From positions 26,998 to 90,997 of the forward strand of contig CAZOGC010000009.1 in NCBI GenBank assembly GCA_964579505.1: DNA of 64,000 nt, given 5' to 3'. This document shows, one piece after another, positions 43,566-53,770 of the stretch; position 1 is the stretch's first letter, and each line of letters begins with the position of its first letter. The stretch is from JAJYSO01 sp964579505 (GTDB lineage: Bacteria > Bacteroidota > Bacteroidia > Flavobacteriales > Flavobacteriaceae). The notes beneath the pieces are model-generated. The model was not told where the DNA came from. It was given only the letters and a program-made list of their open reading frames with translations, and searched no databases. The translations under genes were made by a program, and so were the position numbers.

Positions 43566-44918
43566 TTACCTAAATGACGGAAGCGGAATGACCGGTAAAC
43601 TTTCATTTCCTGAAGCGGAAACACTTTGCACCGCAAAAAAATAATTATCTTTAGAATAAGGCAACGTCATTTCTTGTTGGGTAGTAAAAAACTTTTTTTG
43701 CCATGTAGTCGCCGCTGTGGGGCGCATTAAAACATAATATCCTTTAACCGTATTCGTTTTAGGAGCTTCCCAATGCAACGTTGTATAATTGGTGAGTTTT
43801 TTTACTTTCATTCGCACTTTTATCGGAACTCCGGAGGCTTTTGCTAAATTGGTCAGTACCGCCAAATTAACACCGCTGTTTTTTCGGAGATATTCAAAAT
43901 CTACATACGAAATTAAATCGCCATACTGAATACCCTTTTCTTTACGAATATCTTGGTGTTGATGATGGTAGTTCTCATACATTTGTGTTAAACGAACGGC
44001 TGTAAACCCGTTTTCTAAAAAGGGAAGGTGATCACCACCTCGCAAAAAACGATCGGTTCTATATTCTAAAATAACCGATAAGTTATCTACATACCGTTCT
44101 CCTATTTCTTTTACGTAGCGCGCAAGCTGCCTAGACTGCCCATCATTTTCTAACCCCAGTGCTATAATTCTACGGATTTGTTTTGCGGTTTGATAATGCG
44201 GAATACCTTCACTAAAAACTCGCAGTTTGGTATTATCAATCAGCTGCGTACCGCCACTATCGTTGCTTCCTACCATATCATCATTCAACATGGCTGCAAT
44301 ATTCCACCCTTCTCTTTTTGCTTTTTCGGCTAAAAATTTGCTTCCCAAAAGCCCTTGTTCTTCTCCGCTAACAGCCACAAAAATTACGGTAGCCTGAAAC
44401 TTGTGTTGGCTCATTATACGGGCACATTCCATAAGTGCTGCCACTCCACTGGCGTCATCATTAGCTCCCGGAGCGTCTCCAATAGAATCCATTATCGCTG
44501 TTCGACGACTATCTAAGTGTCCACTTATAATAAGTATTCTATCATCCTGTGGATTGGTTCCTTTTAAAACACCCATCACATTACCTAACAAAACTTTTCG
44601 ATCTACTCGTCTACCATCCGGCTGGAGGGTCACCGTATCTATAAAAGCAGTAAATCTACCTTGCGAGTGTTGAGCAAACTGCTCAAACTTTTTCAGCACA
44701 TACTTTCGTGCCGCCCCAATTCCTTCTGTAGGGTTTGTCTGAGAACTCAGCGTATGTCGTGTTTTAAATGCTACTAAATGCGTTATATATTTTTGTAAAG
44801 AATCACGTGATATTTGCTGCACCATTTGAGCAATTTCAGCATCTCGGTGAATAATCGTCTGGCCATAAGAAGTAAGTGACAGACTGCACACGCAAAAGAA
44901 AATAACTAATCGTTTCAT
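43566..44918 (-). CDS. Secreted M28-family zinc metallopeptidase
   Basis: Periplasmic or secreted aminopeptidase-like enzyme, 450 residues, signal peptide MKRLVIFFCVCSLSLTSYGQ. Two-zinc site residues are visible: His in ISGHLDSRR, bridging Asp in APGANDDASGVAAL, Glu pair in VAVSGEEQGLLGS, Asp in LNDDMVGSND and His in RGGDHLPFLENGF. The last 90 residues (about 360-450) look like a fibronectin type III-like module (TTLHWEAPKTNTVKGYYVLM). It fits the peptide-feeding theme of the window, though it is a single-gene unit far from the POT cluster. The exact substrate is unknown. Confidence 0.92.
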   Translation of the reverse strand: MKRLVIFFCVCSLSLTSYGQTIIHRDAEIAQMVQQISRDSLQKYITHLVAFKTRHTLSSQTNPTEGIGAARKYVLKKFEQFAQHSQGRFTAFIDTVTLQPDGRRVDRKVLLGNVMGVLKGTNPQDDRILIISGHLDSRRTAIMDSIGDAPGANDDASGVAALMECARIMSQHKFQATVIFVAVSGEEQGLLGSKFLAEKAKREGWNIAAMLNDDMVGSNDSGGTQLIDNTKLRVFSEGIPHYQTAKQIRRIIALGLENDGQSRQLARYVKEIGERYVDNLSVILEYRTDRFLRGGDHLPFLENGFTAVRLTQMYENYHHQHQDIRKEKGIQYGDLISYVDFEYLRKNSGVNLAVLTNLAKASGVPIKVRMKVKKLTNYTTLHWEAPKTNTVKGYYVLMRPTAATTWQKKFFTTQQEMTLPYSKDNYFFAVQSVSASGNESLPVIPLPSFR

Positions 44919-44992
44919 AAAAAGGAGGTTTGAAAGAAGCTAAAAACAAAACTGCTTTAAAATTAGCTATTTAATTGACTATAATTGGCGTA

Positions 44993-45000
44993 TATTTTTG
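44993..45000 (+). promoter_or_regulatory. -7 box of the addA-like gene
   Basis: TATTTTTG fits TAnnTTTG, 52 bases before the GTG start. A TTG (44975-44977) is at shorter than normal spacing. Confidence 0.4.
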
Positions 45001-45051
45001 TTTTTTCACCCCACATAAATGAGTTGATTTTCTTATCTTCATCACAAAAAA

Positions 45052-48000
45052 GTGGAAAATGTCGCTCCTTTTATAATCTATGATGCCTCTGCCGGATCCG
45101 GCAAAACTTTTACCCTGGTTAGAAACTACCTTACTGATTTGTTGCTAGCCAACAGCAAATCAGCATACCGAAACAATTTAGCCATCACTTTTACCAACAA
45201 GGCTGTTATTGAAATGAAAGGGCGTGTTATAAACAGCTTGTATGCACTGAGCCAGCCGCAAATTACAGAAGAATACCGAAGCATTTTACAAGCGTTACAA
45301 AAAACCACCGGTTTTTCTACAGCAAAAATTCAGGAGAAATCAAAAGCTATTCTAAGGAGTATTTTACATAATTATGCGGCTTTTGATATTTCTACTATAG
45401 ATAGTTTTACACATAGATTATTGCAAACTTTCGCTAAAGATTTGGGGCTTCCCACTAATTTTGAAGTAGAACTAGATACCGATCAAATTATAAGCGAAGC
45501 CGTAGATAGATTAATCAGTAAAGCAGGCGATGATCGGCAACTCACCAACATTCTTATTGATTTTTCTCTTACCAAAATTGATGATGACCGCAGTTGGGAT
45601 ATTAGCCGCGATTTAAATGAAACGGCCAAGCTTATTACCCAAGAAAACAATTTTCCATATATAGAAATACTCCGTGAAAAAACGTTTGAAGACTTTAGTC
45701 GATTTGCCGTAGCTGTACAAGAAGCTATGGTTGAAGCTGAGAAAAAAAGGATAAAAACAGCCGAAAAATTTTTCACCCTCATCAAAGCACACCATATTGA
45801 GCCGGAAGATTTTTCCGGCAAAAAAATTCCTAAGCATTTCGAAAAAATAATTTCCAATAATTGGGTTAAACCATCGACTGCTGGCTGGGCTAAGGATATG
45901 GCAGAAGCTAAAATTTACAACAAAGGTCTAGCCGAAGAAAAAAAAGGAATTATAGATTCCCTTCGCCCGGCAATAGGAGTGCTCTATAAAACCGCTGAAG
46001 AGGCTTATTACCGAAAAGAGTTTTTAGAAAAAATTTTAAAAGGAAACACGGCCCTCTCGTTATTAGTAGCTGTTGAAAGAGAGGTTAATACTATCAAAAA
46101 TGAACGGGGGCTACTGCTTATCTCTGAGTTTTACAAAAAAATAAGCGATCAAATTAAAGATCAACCTTCTCCTTTTATCTACGAACGCTTAGGAGAACGG
46201 TACCGTACTTTTTATATAGATGAGTTTCAAGATACCTCGATTTTACAGTGGCAAAACTTAAAACCACTACTAGCCGACAGCATTGCTTCTGGCAAAGGAA
46301 AACTCACCATAGTAGGCGACGCCAAGCAAGCCATTTACCGTTGGCGCGGTGGTAAGCCTGAGCTATTTATTGCGCTAACACAACATCTAAACCCCTTTCA
46401 CACCACAAAAAAAGTTGTAAAATTGCCGAACAACTACCGTAGTTTTTCACAAATCGTGGCGTTTAACAATGATCTTTTTACCCATATAGCTCCGTATTTT
46501 ACCAACCCCTCCTACCAAGAACTTTACGCCGACGCTGCCCAAAATGTCAAAAAAAAGACTTCAGGATTAGTAGATATACAATTTATTGAAGCAGAAAAGA
46601 AGGAAGAAAAAATAGAAAAATACCCACAAGAAGTGTTACAACTCATTCAGCGTTTAGAATCTCAGGGGTATCCTTATAGCCATATTTGCGTTTTAATCCG
46701 TAAAAAAGAACAAGGGCGCGCCGTTGCCGACCTGCTCAGTCAACACAACATTCCGCTTGTTTCTTCCGACTCGCTTCTACTAAAAAAATCACCCAAGGTT
46801 CAATTCATCATTAATCTCTTATCCTTTTCATTACGCCCAACCGATAAAAATATAAAATTCGACTTATTGAATTTTCTTTTTCAGTATGCTAACCCTCCGG
46901 AAGATTTTTTCAAATTCACCGATTCTCGAATCGCTAAAAATGGAGGGGCCTTCTTTGCCTCTCTAAAAGATTATTTCGATTCGTTTAGCCTTCAAAAACT
47001 ACAATATTTACCCATTTATGAGGCTGTGATGTATAGCGTACGCGCATTTCAACTTTTAAAAAAGTCGGATACTTATGTGCAATTTTTATTAGATTTTGTC
47101 TACGAGTATTCTCAACAACATTCAGGTGGTATCTCTGGTTTTATAGAGCTATGGGAACTTAAAAAGGACAACTTAAGCGTCGTGCTTCCCGAAGATGAAA
47201 ATGCCGTTCAGATTATGACCATTCACCGGTCTAAAGGACTAGAATTTCCCATTGTAATCTACCCTTTTGCTAATGAAAAACTAAACGACACTAGCAAGGA
47301 TACCGTTTGGATTCCTCTAACCGAAGAACCGAATGACATTCAAGTAGCACGACTTCAGGTGAGTAAAGACCTAAGTAACTACGGTGACGCCGCTTCTTCA
47401 ACCTATGAAGAATTGCTCTTGCACAAAGAGTTAGATGCCATGAATTTGGCCTACGTAGCCATGACACGCGCCAAGGAGCAATTGTATATCCTTTCTGATA
47501 TAAACCCTAAAAAAGAAATTCTGAAAGATGATAAGCCGCATACATTATCAGAATTTCTCGTTCATTATTTAATGACTAACGGGTGTTGGGAAGAAGACGA
47601 ACGACACTATACTTTTGGAGAGATGCCCACTCCTCCCCAACAAGAAGAACTTCATTTTCCGGAAGCTTCACAAGAGTTTATTCCGACAGACCCAAAAACA
47701 CACACCTACACTCTGGTAACTAAATCAGGAAAATTGTGGGGCACTGTGCAAGAAAAAGCCATCACGCATGGAAACACCATGCATCAACTTTTACAAGGCA
47801 TCCTTACCGTTAAAGACCTCGAGAAAGTCGTTGAAGAAGCTGTGTTATATGGACTTATTTTAGCGGGAGAGAAAAAAATTTACACTCAAAAATTAACGGC
47901 TGTTATTACCCACCCACAACTCAAAGAATACTTTTCAGAAAAATATACCATTTATACCGAAAAAGAAATCATCGTAGACCACGCATACAAACGGCTAGAT

Positions 48001-48180
48001 CGATTATGCATAAACAGTAACAAGGCTGTCATTATAGATTATAAAACCGGAGAGCACTATTCAAAATACCAAAAGCAGCTAAACGACTATGCTGCCGCAT
48101 TAGAAAAAATAGGATACCAGGTTCAGCAAAAACTCTTGGTTTACTTAGAAGACAAAATAAAAATTGATAACGTTTCCTAA
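45052..48180 (+). CDS. UvrD/Rep-type helicase-nuclease, AddA/RecB-like
   Basis: 1042-residue double-strand-break repair enzyme. Superfamily 1 helicase motifs: Walker A DASAGSGKTFTL with Lys18, FYIDEFQDTS (motif II), GDAKQAIYRWRGG (motif III) and the late motifs TIHRSKGLEFPIV and AYVAMTRAKEQLYI. The last 200 residues hold a PD-(D/E)XK RecB-type nuclease (AVIIDYKTGEHY). The start is GTG at 45052; the motif order begins only ten residues later, so no later start is possible. The AddB-like partner is encoded at 51.0-53.8 kb, separated by kbl and ompA. Together they should resect broken ends for RecA. Confidence 0.9.
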   Translation: MENVAPFIIYDASAGSGKTFTLVRNYLTDLLLANSKSAYRNNLAITFTNKAVIEMKGRVINSLYALSQPQITEEYRSILQALQKTTGFSTAKIQEKSKAILRSILHNYAAFDISTIDSFTHRLLQTFAKDLGLPTNFEVELDTDQIISEAVDRLISKAGDDRQLTNILIDFSLTKIDDDRSWDISRDLNETAKLITQENNFPYIEILREKTFEDFSRFAVAVQEAMVEAEKKRIKTAEKFFTLIKAHHIEPEDFSGKKIPKHFEKIISNNWVKPSTAGWAKDMAEAKIYNKGLAEEKKGIIDSLRPAIGVLYKTAEEAYYRKEFLEKILKGNTALSLLVAVEREVNTIKNERGLLLISEFYKKISDQIKDQPSPFIYERLGERYRTFYIDEFQDTSILQWQNLKPLLADSIASGKGKLTIVGDAKQAIYRWRGGKPELFIALTQHLNPFHTTKKVVKLPNNYRSFSQIVAFNNDLFTHIAPYFTNPSYQELYADAAQNVKKKTSGLVDIQFIEAEKKEEKIEKYPQEVLQLIQRLESQGYPYSHICVLIRKKEQGRAVADLLSQHNIPLVSSDSLLLKKSPKVQFIINLLSFSLRPTDKNIKFDLLNFLFQYANPPEDFFKFTDSRIAKNGGAFFASLKDYFDSFSLQKLQYLPIYEAVMYSVRAFQLLKKSDTYVQFLLDFVYEYSQQHSGGISGFIELWELKKDNLSVVLPEDENAVQIMTIHRSKGLEFPIVIYPFANEKLNDTSKDTVWIPLTEEPNDIQVARLQVSKDLSNYGDAASSTYEELLLHKELDAMNLAYVAMTRAKEQLYILSDINPKKEILKDDKPHTLSEFLVHYLMTNGCWEEDERHYTFGEMPTPPQQEELHFPEASQEFIPTDPKTHTYTLVTKSGKLWGTVQEKAITHGNTMHQLLQGILTVKDLEKVVEEAVLYGLILAGEKKIYTQKLTAVITHPQLKEYFSEKYTIYTEKEIIVDHAYKRLDRLCINSNKAVIIDYKTGEHYSKYQKQLNDYAAALEKIGYQVQQKLLVYLEDKIKIDNVS

Positions 48181-48189
48181 AAATTATTG

Positions 48190-48197
48190 TATTTTTG
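48190..48197 (+). promoter_or_regulatory. -7 box of kbl
   Basis: TATTTTTG (TAnnTTTG) 60 bases before the kbl ATG and just after the addA stop; a TTG at 48164-48166 is 23 bases upstream, slightly long. Confidence 0.5.
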
Positions 48198-48257
48198 AAA
48201 GTGCAAAAAGGAAATAATAGGTTTATCTACAAATTATCAAAATAAGATCACAAACAC

Positions 48258-49454
48258 ATGTACAGCAACAATTTAAAACACCACTTACAAACCGAGTTGC
48301 AGAGCATTAAAGACGAAGGGCTCTATAAAGAAGAACGTATTATAACCTCTGCACAAGGAGCCGAAATTAAAATTAGCACGGGCGAAACCGTACTCAATTT
48401 CTGTGCAAATAACTATTTAGGATTATCTGCACATCCGGAGGTTATTCAAGCAGCCAAAGATGCAATGGATACCCATGGATATGGAATGAGTAGTGTACGG
48501 TTTATCTGTGGCACACAAGATATTCACAAAGAACTTGAGCAAAAAATAGCCCATTTTTACAATACAGATGACACTATTTTATATGCCGCCGCTTTTGATG
48601 CTAACGGAGGTATCTTCGAGCCGCTCTTAACCAAAAATGACGCTATTATTTCTGACTCGCTTAACCATGCTTCTATCATTGATGGAGTTAGGCTGTGTAA
48701 AGCTGCTAGATACCGTTATGAAAATGGAAACATGAGCGCTTTAGAAGAAAAGCTAAAAGAGGCTGATGCTAACGGAGCGCGTTTTAAAATTATTGCTACC
48801 GATGGTGTTTTTTCTATGGACGGAGTTTTGGCACCGCTTGATAAAATTTGTGATTTAGCCGATCAGTATGATGCGCTGGTTATGGTAGACGAATGCCATG
48901 CCGCCGGATTTATTGGCCAAACAGGAAGAGGAACCATAGAAGAAAAAAAAGTACTCGGTCGCGTTGATCTCATTACCGGAACCCTTGGAAAAGCTTTAGG
49001 TGGAGCCATGGGAGGATACACCACCGGAAGGAAAGAAATTATTGAGATGCTACGCCAGCGTTCTAGACCTTATTTATTTTCAAACTCATTAGCTCCAAGT
49101 ATCGTAGGCGCTTCTATCAAAGTTTTTGAAATGCTAGAAAAGGACACTTCCTTACGTGACAAGTTAGCTGAAAATACAGCCTATTTTAAAAAAGGAATCA
49201 AAGCAGCTGGTTTAGAAATTATAGATGGAGATGCCGCTATCGTGCCGGTTATGCTTCACGATGCAAAACTTTCTCAAGACATGGCTAACCGCCTATTAAA
49301 AGAGGGTATCTATGTTATCGGGTTTTTCTATCCGGTGGTTCCCAAAGGACAAGCACGAATCAGAGTACAACTATCTGCTGCCCACACTAAAGAGCATTTA
49401 GACAAGGCCATTGCTGCATTCACAAAAGTGGGAAAAGAATTAAATATAATTTAG
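48258..49454 (+). CDS. kbl: Glycine C-acetyltransferase (2-amino-3-ketobutyrate CoA ligase)
   Basis: PLP enzyme of threonine degradation: 2-amino-3-oxobutyrate plus CoA gives glycine and acetyl-CoA. 398 residues, standard for Kbl. Alpha-oxoamine synthase motifs: NNYLGLSAHPEV, VDECHAAGFIG, and the PLP lysine Lys245 in TLGKALGGAMGG. Related enzymes (KBL, AONS/BioF, ALAS, SPT) share the fold; the N-terminal pattern and the strong match to Kbl-type FCANNYLGL favour Kbl. Threonine dehydrogenase is not in the window. Confidence 0.93.
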   Translation: MYSNNLKHHLQTELQSIKDEGLYKEERIITSAQGAEIKISTGETVLNFCANNYLGLSAHPEVIQAAKDAMDTHGYGMSSVRFICGTQDIHKELEQKIAHFYNTDDTILYAAAFDANGGIFEPLLTKNDAIISDSLNHASIIDGVRLCKAARYRYENGNMSALEEKLKEADANGARFKIIATDGVFSMDGVLAPLDKICDLADQYDALVMVDECHAAGFIGQTGRGTIEEKKVLGRVDLITGTLGKALGGAMGGYTTGRKEIIEMLRQRSRPYLFSNSLAPSIVGASIKVFEMLEKDTSLRDKLAENTAYFKKGIKAAGLEIIDGDAAIVPVMLHDAKLSQDMANRLLKEGIYVIGFFYPVVPKGQARIRVQLSAAHTKEHLDKAIAAFTKVGKELNII

Positions 49455-49502
49455 AAAAACAATCCCAATAGTAGTTAAAATTTAAAAATTATTGCTTTTA
49501 AC

Positions 49503-49533
49503 TTTGTTTTTAAAACATAAGCAAGTATTTTTG
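49503..49533 (+). promoter_or_regulatory. Promoter of the ompA-like gene
   Basis: TTTG (49503-49506), exactly 19 bases, TATTTTTG (49526-49533): an ideal Bacteroidota promoter, 32 bases before the ATG at 49566. Strong expression is expected for an abundant outer-membrane protein. Confidence 0.75.
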
Positions 49534-49565
49534 CTTTAATAACACTCAATATTAAAATTCTCAGT

Positions 49566-50948
49566 ATGAAACATTTTAGTAGATTTTTGATGGCCTTCTT
49601 GTTCATCATGAGCTTTAGTTTTACTTCAAACGCTCAAAATGAAAATAATCCTTGGGCCATCAGTGTAGGTTTTACTGCTGTGGACATGTATCCCACAAGC
49701 GAGCCTTTCCCACAAGGAGAGTTCTTCGACAGGTTTTTTGCCATGCGCGATCATTACAACGTGCTTCCCTCTATCTCAAAAATTCAAATAAAACGATACA
49801 TTGGTGCTGGATTTATTGCTGAGATTGACGGTTCACTCAATAAAATCAAAAAATTTGGAGATGTCAGATATCCTCAGGGGTTAGATTTCTACTCGGTAAA
49901 TGCAGGAATACAATATAGCCTTGCCCATGTAATCTATAAAGAACACACTGGATGGTTTGATCCTTTTATTGGATTAGGAGCCGGTGTTACTTGGTTAGAC
50001 GATGATGCCGCTATTACCATGAACGGTGAAGGAGGTATTAACTTTTGGATATCAGACAAGCTTGCTTTCACAATTAGTACAGTAATGCGTAAAGCCTTTG
50101 CTGAAGGAGACCACAGCCACTTTCAACATTTTGCAGGGGTTACTTTTGCTTTTGGAGGAAATGACTCTGACGGCGATGGCGTATACAATAAAAATGATGA
50201 ATGCCCTAATGTTGCTGGTTTACCTGAATTTAATGGTTGCCCGGACACCGATGGCGACGGTATACCCGACAAAGACGACAAGTGCCCTAGTATGGCCGGT
50301 TTGCCTGAATTTAATGGCTGCCCGGACACTGATGGCGACGGCGTTCCTAACAATATAGATCAATGCCCTACCGAAGCTGGTTCTACCGCCTTAAATGGCT
50401 GTCCGGACTCAGACAATGACGGTATTGCTGACAAAGACGATAAATGCCCCAACGAAGCGGGTCCTAAAGCCAACAATGGTTGCCCTTGGCCAGATACCGA
50501 CGGCGATGGCGTATTAGATAAAGATGACAAATGCGTAAATACTCCCGGAACGGTCGCTAACCACGGTTGTCCTGAAGTAAACAACGCTACTATTGCAAAA
50601 TTAAACAGCTATTCAAAAAGTATTCTCTTTGATTTGAACAAAGCAACCATTCGTACTTCTTCATATGGCCAATTAGACGCTATAGCTGAAGTGATGAAAA
50701 AATATCCTAACGCCAAATTCCATTTAGCCGGATATACTGATAGTTCAGGTCGTGCTGCTTATAACAAAAAGTTATCTAAAGAACGTGCAGCGGCAGTTCG
50801 CAGTTATTTAGTTAACAAAGAAGGTATTAGCGCTAACCGCCTAACCTCTGAAGGCTATGGAGAAGCCAATCCTATTGCAACCAATAAAACAAAGGCCGGA
50901 CGCCAGCAAAATAGACGCGTAGAAATTATGTTAGAAAAAAACAAATAA
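49566..50948 (+). CDS. OmpA-family outer-membrane protein with thrombospondin type 3 repeats
   Basis: 460 residues. Signal peptide FLMAFLFIMSFSFTSNAQ; an N-terminal beta-barrel of about 175 residues; five calcium-binding type 3 repeats (about 200-338) with the pattern DTDGDGxxDxxDxCP; then an OmpA C-terminal peptidoglycan-binding domain (about 345-460, LFDLNKATIRTSSYGQLD, AGYTDSSGRAAYNKKLS, LTSEGYGEANPIA). It should tie the outer membrane to the cell wall. The repeats are near-copies in DNA too. It has its own ideal promoter and a perfect palindromic terminator. Confidence 0.95.
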   Translation: MKHFSRFLMAFLFIMSFSFTSNAQNENNPWAISVGFTAVDMYPTSEPFPQGEFFDRFFAMRDHYNVLPSISKIQIKRYIGAGFIAEIDGSLNKIKKFGDVRYPQGLDFYSVNAGIQYSLAHVIYKEHTGWFDPFIGLGAGVTWLDDDAAITMNGEGGINFWISDKLAFTISTVMRKAFAEGDHSHFQHFAGVTFAFGGNDSDGDGVYNKNDECPNVAGLPEFNGCPDTDGDGIPDKDDKCPSMAGLPEFNGCPDTDGDGVPNNIDQCPTEAGSTALNGCPDSDNDGIADKDDKCPNEAGPKANNGCPWPDTDGDGVLDKDDKCVNTPGTVANHGCPEVNNATIAKLNSYSKSILFDLNKATIRTSSYGQLDAIAEVMKKYPNAKFHLAGYTDSSGRAAYNKKLSKERAAAVRSYLVNKEGISANRLTSEGYGEANPIATNKTKAGRQQNRRVEIMLEKNK

Positions 50949-51003
50949 GAACTAGAAAATAGCCTTAAACAGTTTTTTAAAACATTTATTTTAGTACCTC
51001 TGA

Positions 51004-51030
51004 AAAACGCCTCGATATCGAGGCGTTTTC
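51004..51030. terminator. Palindromic terminator after ompA
   Basis: The 26-base sequence 51004-51029 is a perfect palindrome with arms AAAACGCCTCGAT and its complement, ending in TTTTC. It lies only 14 bases before the GTG of the following nuclease gene. Confidence 0.8.
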
Positions 51031-51043
51031 TTATATTTATACC

Positions 51044-53770
51044 GTGGCAACTTTTTTAGAAAACATATTTTATCAACTCGCTCAAGACACCAAAAACCTG
51101 GCAGATAAGACCTTTGTCTTCCCCAATAAACGAGCTGGCGGTTTTTTTAAAAATCTTTTAAAAACATCGTTAGATTATTCGGGATTTGCTCCTAAGGTTA
51201 TGAGTATAGAAGAGCTAATCACAGAGATTACTCAACTTAAAATTATAGACAACACACACAGTATATTTCGATTTTATGAAGTTTATACTCAAAACACTCC
51301 TAAGGAAGCATTAGAAGATTTTGAAACCTTCTACGGATGGGCACAAACATTAATTTACGATTTTAATGAGGTGGATCGGTATCTTATTCAACCCAAAAAG
51401 TTTTTTAATTATCTAGCTGATATTCAGAACATAGAACATTGGTCTGTGGCACAACCACAAACCGAATTGGTTAAAAATTATTTGGCGTTTTGGAATAAGT
51501 TACCCGCCTACCACCAACAACTGGTACAGCTACTTATACACCGCAAAGAAGGCTATCAAGGGCTGCTTTACCGAAAAGCATCAGAGCAAATAGATGCGTA
51601 CCTCAACCGCACTTCAGAATCTCTCTTTTTTATCGGATTTAATGCCTTAAACAACGCTGAACAGAAAATCATACAAACTGTTTTAGCTCAAAAAAGAGGA
51701 GCTGTTTTTTGGGATATAGATCAACAGTTTCTTGAGGATGAACAGCATGAAGCCGGGTTGTTTATGCGGCAATACCGTAAAAAATGGTCATACTATGCCA
51801 ATCAGAAAAACAGTTTTAAAGAAATCAGTTCTGATTATGTACAAGACAAAAAAATTGAGATAATCGGAATTCCTAAAAATATAGGACAAGCCAATTATGT
51901 AGGGCAAATTATAGCCAACAACAACCTAAAAAATACAGCCGTAGTACTAAACGACGAAGGTCTGCTTATTCCTGTGCTCAATGCACTTCCACAATCTGTT
52001 AAAGAACTCAATATAACCATGGGGTTTTCTTTAGAGTGGGCTCCTTTGGCTTCTTTATTTGAAATTCTATTTAGAATTCAAGAGAATAACCAGCAACTAC
52101 TTTATTATAAAAACGTACTTGAAATTTTAGGGCATCCGGCCATTAAAAGAGTTTTATTAAAAGAAGGACAGCAAATTTTGACGTCTATAGCAGAACAAAA
52201 CCTGGTTTTCTTAACACCTCAAGATTTAACCCCTTCTTCGGCTTCTAAAAAAACAAAAAAAATTTTATCACTGTGCTTTACAAATTATAAAGGCGATATT
52301 TTTCGACTACTTACTGCTTTTATCTCGTTGACTGAGACGATACGCCCGCAGCACGAAGAACAAGCTTATGCGTTAGAAAGTGAGTATCTATTTCACTTTA
52401 ATCGTGTTTTTAAAAAGCTACAAAATTTACTCACACGACACAATCCTATAACTACTGTAAAAACACTTCACCGGTTGTATAACGATTTACTAAGAACCGA
52501 GCAGTTACATTTTGAAGGCTCACCTTATGACGGTTTACAAATTATGGGAATGCTGGAAACCCGCGCTCTCGATTATGAAACTGTTATTTTAACTTCCGTA
52601 AATGAAGGAGTGCTACCCTCCGGTAAATCTACACATTCCTTTATTCCGTATGACTTAAAAAAACAATACGGGCTGCCTACTTATAAAGAAAAAGACGCCG
52701 TTTATACCTATCATTTTTATCGACTTTTACAACGCGCCAAAAAAGTTTATCTGCTATACAATACAGATCGATCAGGGCTAAATGCAGGCGAAAAGAGTAG
52801 ATTTATTACGCAACTACTGATAGAAAGTCCCAAAAACATTCAGCTATCTGAAAAACTCATTACTCCACAGACTCCAGCCATAAAAAACGAGTTACAAAAA
52901 ATAGAAAAAACACCTGAGGTTCTTCAAAAAATAAAAGAACAAGCAGAAAAGGGTTTTTCCCCATCAGCTTTAAACACTTATATCCGCAATCCTATAGATT
53001 TTTATAAAAAATATGTGTTGGGTATTAATGATAACGAAGAGGAAGTAGAGGAGACTATTGCTGCCAATACCTTGGGGAGCGTTGTACATAACACCCTAGA
53101 AAAGTTGTATAAACCGTTAGAAGGAAAGGTCGTACACCCAAAGGATTGTGAAGACATGCTTCAGAAATACGAAACGCTTATAGCTGAAGAATTTAAACAC
53201 CTTTACAGTCAAGCGCCCATAAACAAAGGAACCAACCTGATTATTTTTGAAGTGGCCAAACGTTATGTCTATAATTTTATACAGAAAGAAAAAAAACTAA
53301 CGGCAAAAAATTCATTAAAAATATTACATGTTGAAACAGCTAGTTTTACACAACCATTAACCATTCCCGAGCTGCCTTTTCCTGTTTTTCTACGCGGAAA
53401 AGTAGACCGCATTGATGAAGAAAACGGGTGTATACGCATTATAGATTATAAAACCGGGGCGGTAAAACCATCCGATTTAAAACTTTCTTCTTGGGAAGAA
53501 CTCATTAAAAATGAACGCTATGGCAAAGCTTTCCAACTTTTGTGTTATTCATCTGTGTTACTTCATAACAAAAACTATCAGACCCTTACCGCCGGAATCA
53601 TCTCTTTTAAAAACCTAAAAAAGGGGATTATGCCTTTTAGCGTAAATAAAGTGACAGAAATTGATGCCGATACAATTAAGGCATTCCATCATTGGCTCAG
53701 CCAATTAATTCTAGAAATTTTTAATCCAGAAATCCCGTTCATAGAAAAAGAACTCCCTAACAATGATTAA
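51044..53770 (+). CDS. PD-(D/E)XK nuclease family protein, AddB-like
   Basis: 908 residues, the expected partner of the AddA-like helicase-nuclease at 45.1 kb. The N-terminal half looks like an inactive helicase fold as in AddB (VFPNKRAGGFFKN at the start; LDYETVILTSVNEGVLPSGK in the middle). The C-terminal 260 residues form the RecB-type nuclease: SALNTYIRNPIDFYKKYVLG, GSVVHNTLEKLY, VDRIDEENGCIRIIDYKTG. The GTG start at 51044 follows the ompA terminator by 14 bases; no upstream in-frame start is possible past it. The last bases overlap the following hydrolase gene by 8. Confidence 0.88.
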   Translation: MATFLENIFYQLAQDTKNLADKTFVFPNKRAGGFFKNLLKTSLDYSGFAPKVMSIEELITEITQLKIIDNTHSIFRFYEVYTQNTPKEALEDFETFYGWAQTLIYDFNEVDRYLIQPKKFFNYLADIQNIEHWSVAQPQTELVKNYLAFWNKLPAYHQQLVQLLIHRKEGYQGLLYRKASEQIDAYLNRTSESLFFIGFNALNNAEQKIIQTVLAQKRGAVFWDIDQQFLEDEQHEAGLFMRQYRKKWSYYANQKNSFKEISSDYVQDKKIEIIGIPKNIGQANYVGQIIANNNLKNTAVVLNDEGLLIPVLNALPQSVKELNITMGFSLEWAPLASLFEILFRIQENNQQLLYYKNVLEILGHPAIKRVLLKEGQQILTSIAEQNLVFLTPQDLTPSSASKKTKKILSLCFTNYKGDIFRLLTAFISLTETIRPQHEEQAYALESEYLFHFNRVFKKLQNLLTRHNPITTVKTLHRLYNDLLRTEQLHFEGSPYDGLQIMGMLETRALDYETVILTSVNEGVLPSGKSTHSFIPYDLKKQYGLPTYKEKDAVYTYHFYRLLQRAKKVYLLYNTDRSGLNAGEKSRFITQLLIESPKNIQLSEKLITPQTPAIKNELQKIEKTPEVLQKIKEQAEKGFSPSALNTYIRNPIDFYKKYVLGINDNEEEVEETIAANTLGSVVHNTLEKLYKPLEGKVVHPKDCEDMLQKYETLIAEEFKHLYSQAPINKGTNLIIFEVAKRYVYNFIQKEKKLTAKNSLKILHVETASFTQPLTIPELPFPVFLRGKVDRIDEENGCIRIIDYKTGAVKPSDLKLSSWEELIKNERYGKAFQLLCYSSVLLHNKNYQTLTAGIISFKNLKKGIMPFSVNKVTEIDADTIKAFHHWLSQLILEIFNPEIPFIEKELPNND

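Noticed and set aside
45483..45857. Minus-strand frame of 124 codons opposite the addA-like gene
   Set aside because: It is a low-complexity Ser/Phe-rich shadow of a well-supported gene. Similar shadows opposite DPP IV (860-1339), purF (10953-11309) and prc (24959-25252) were dropped for the same reason.
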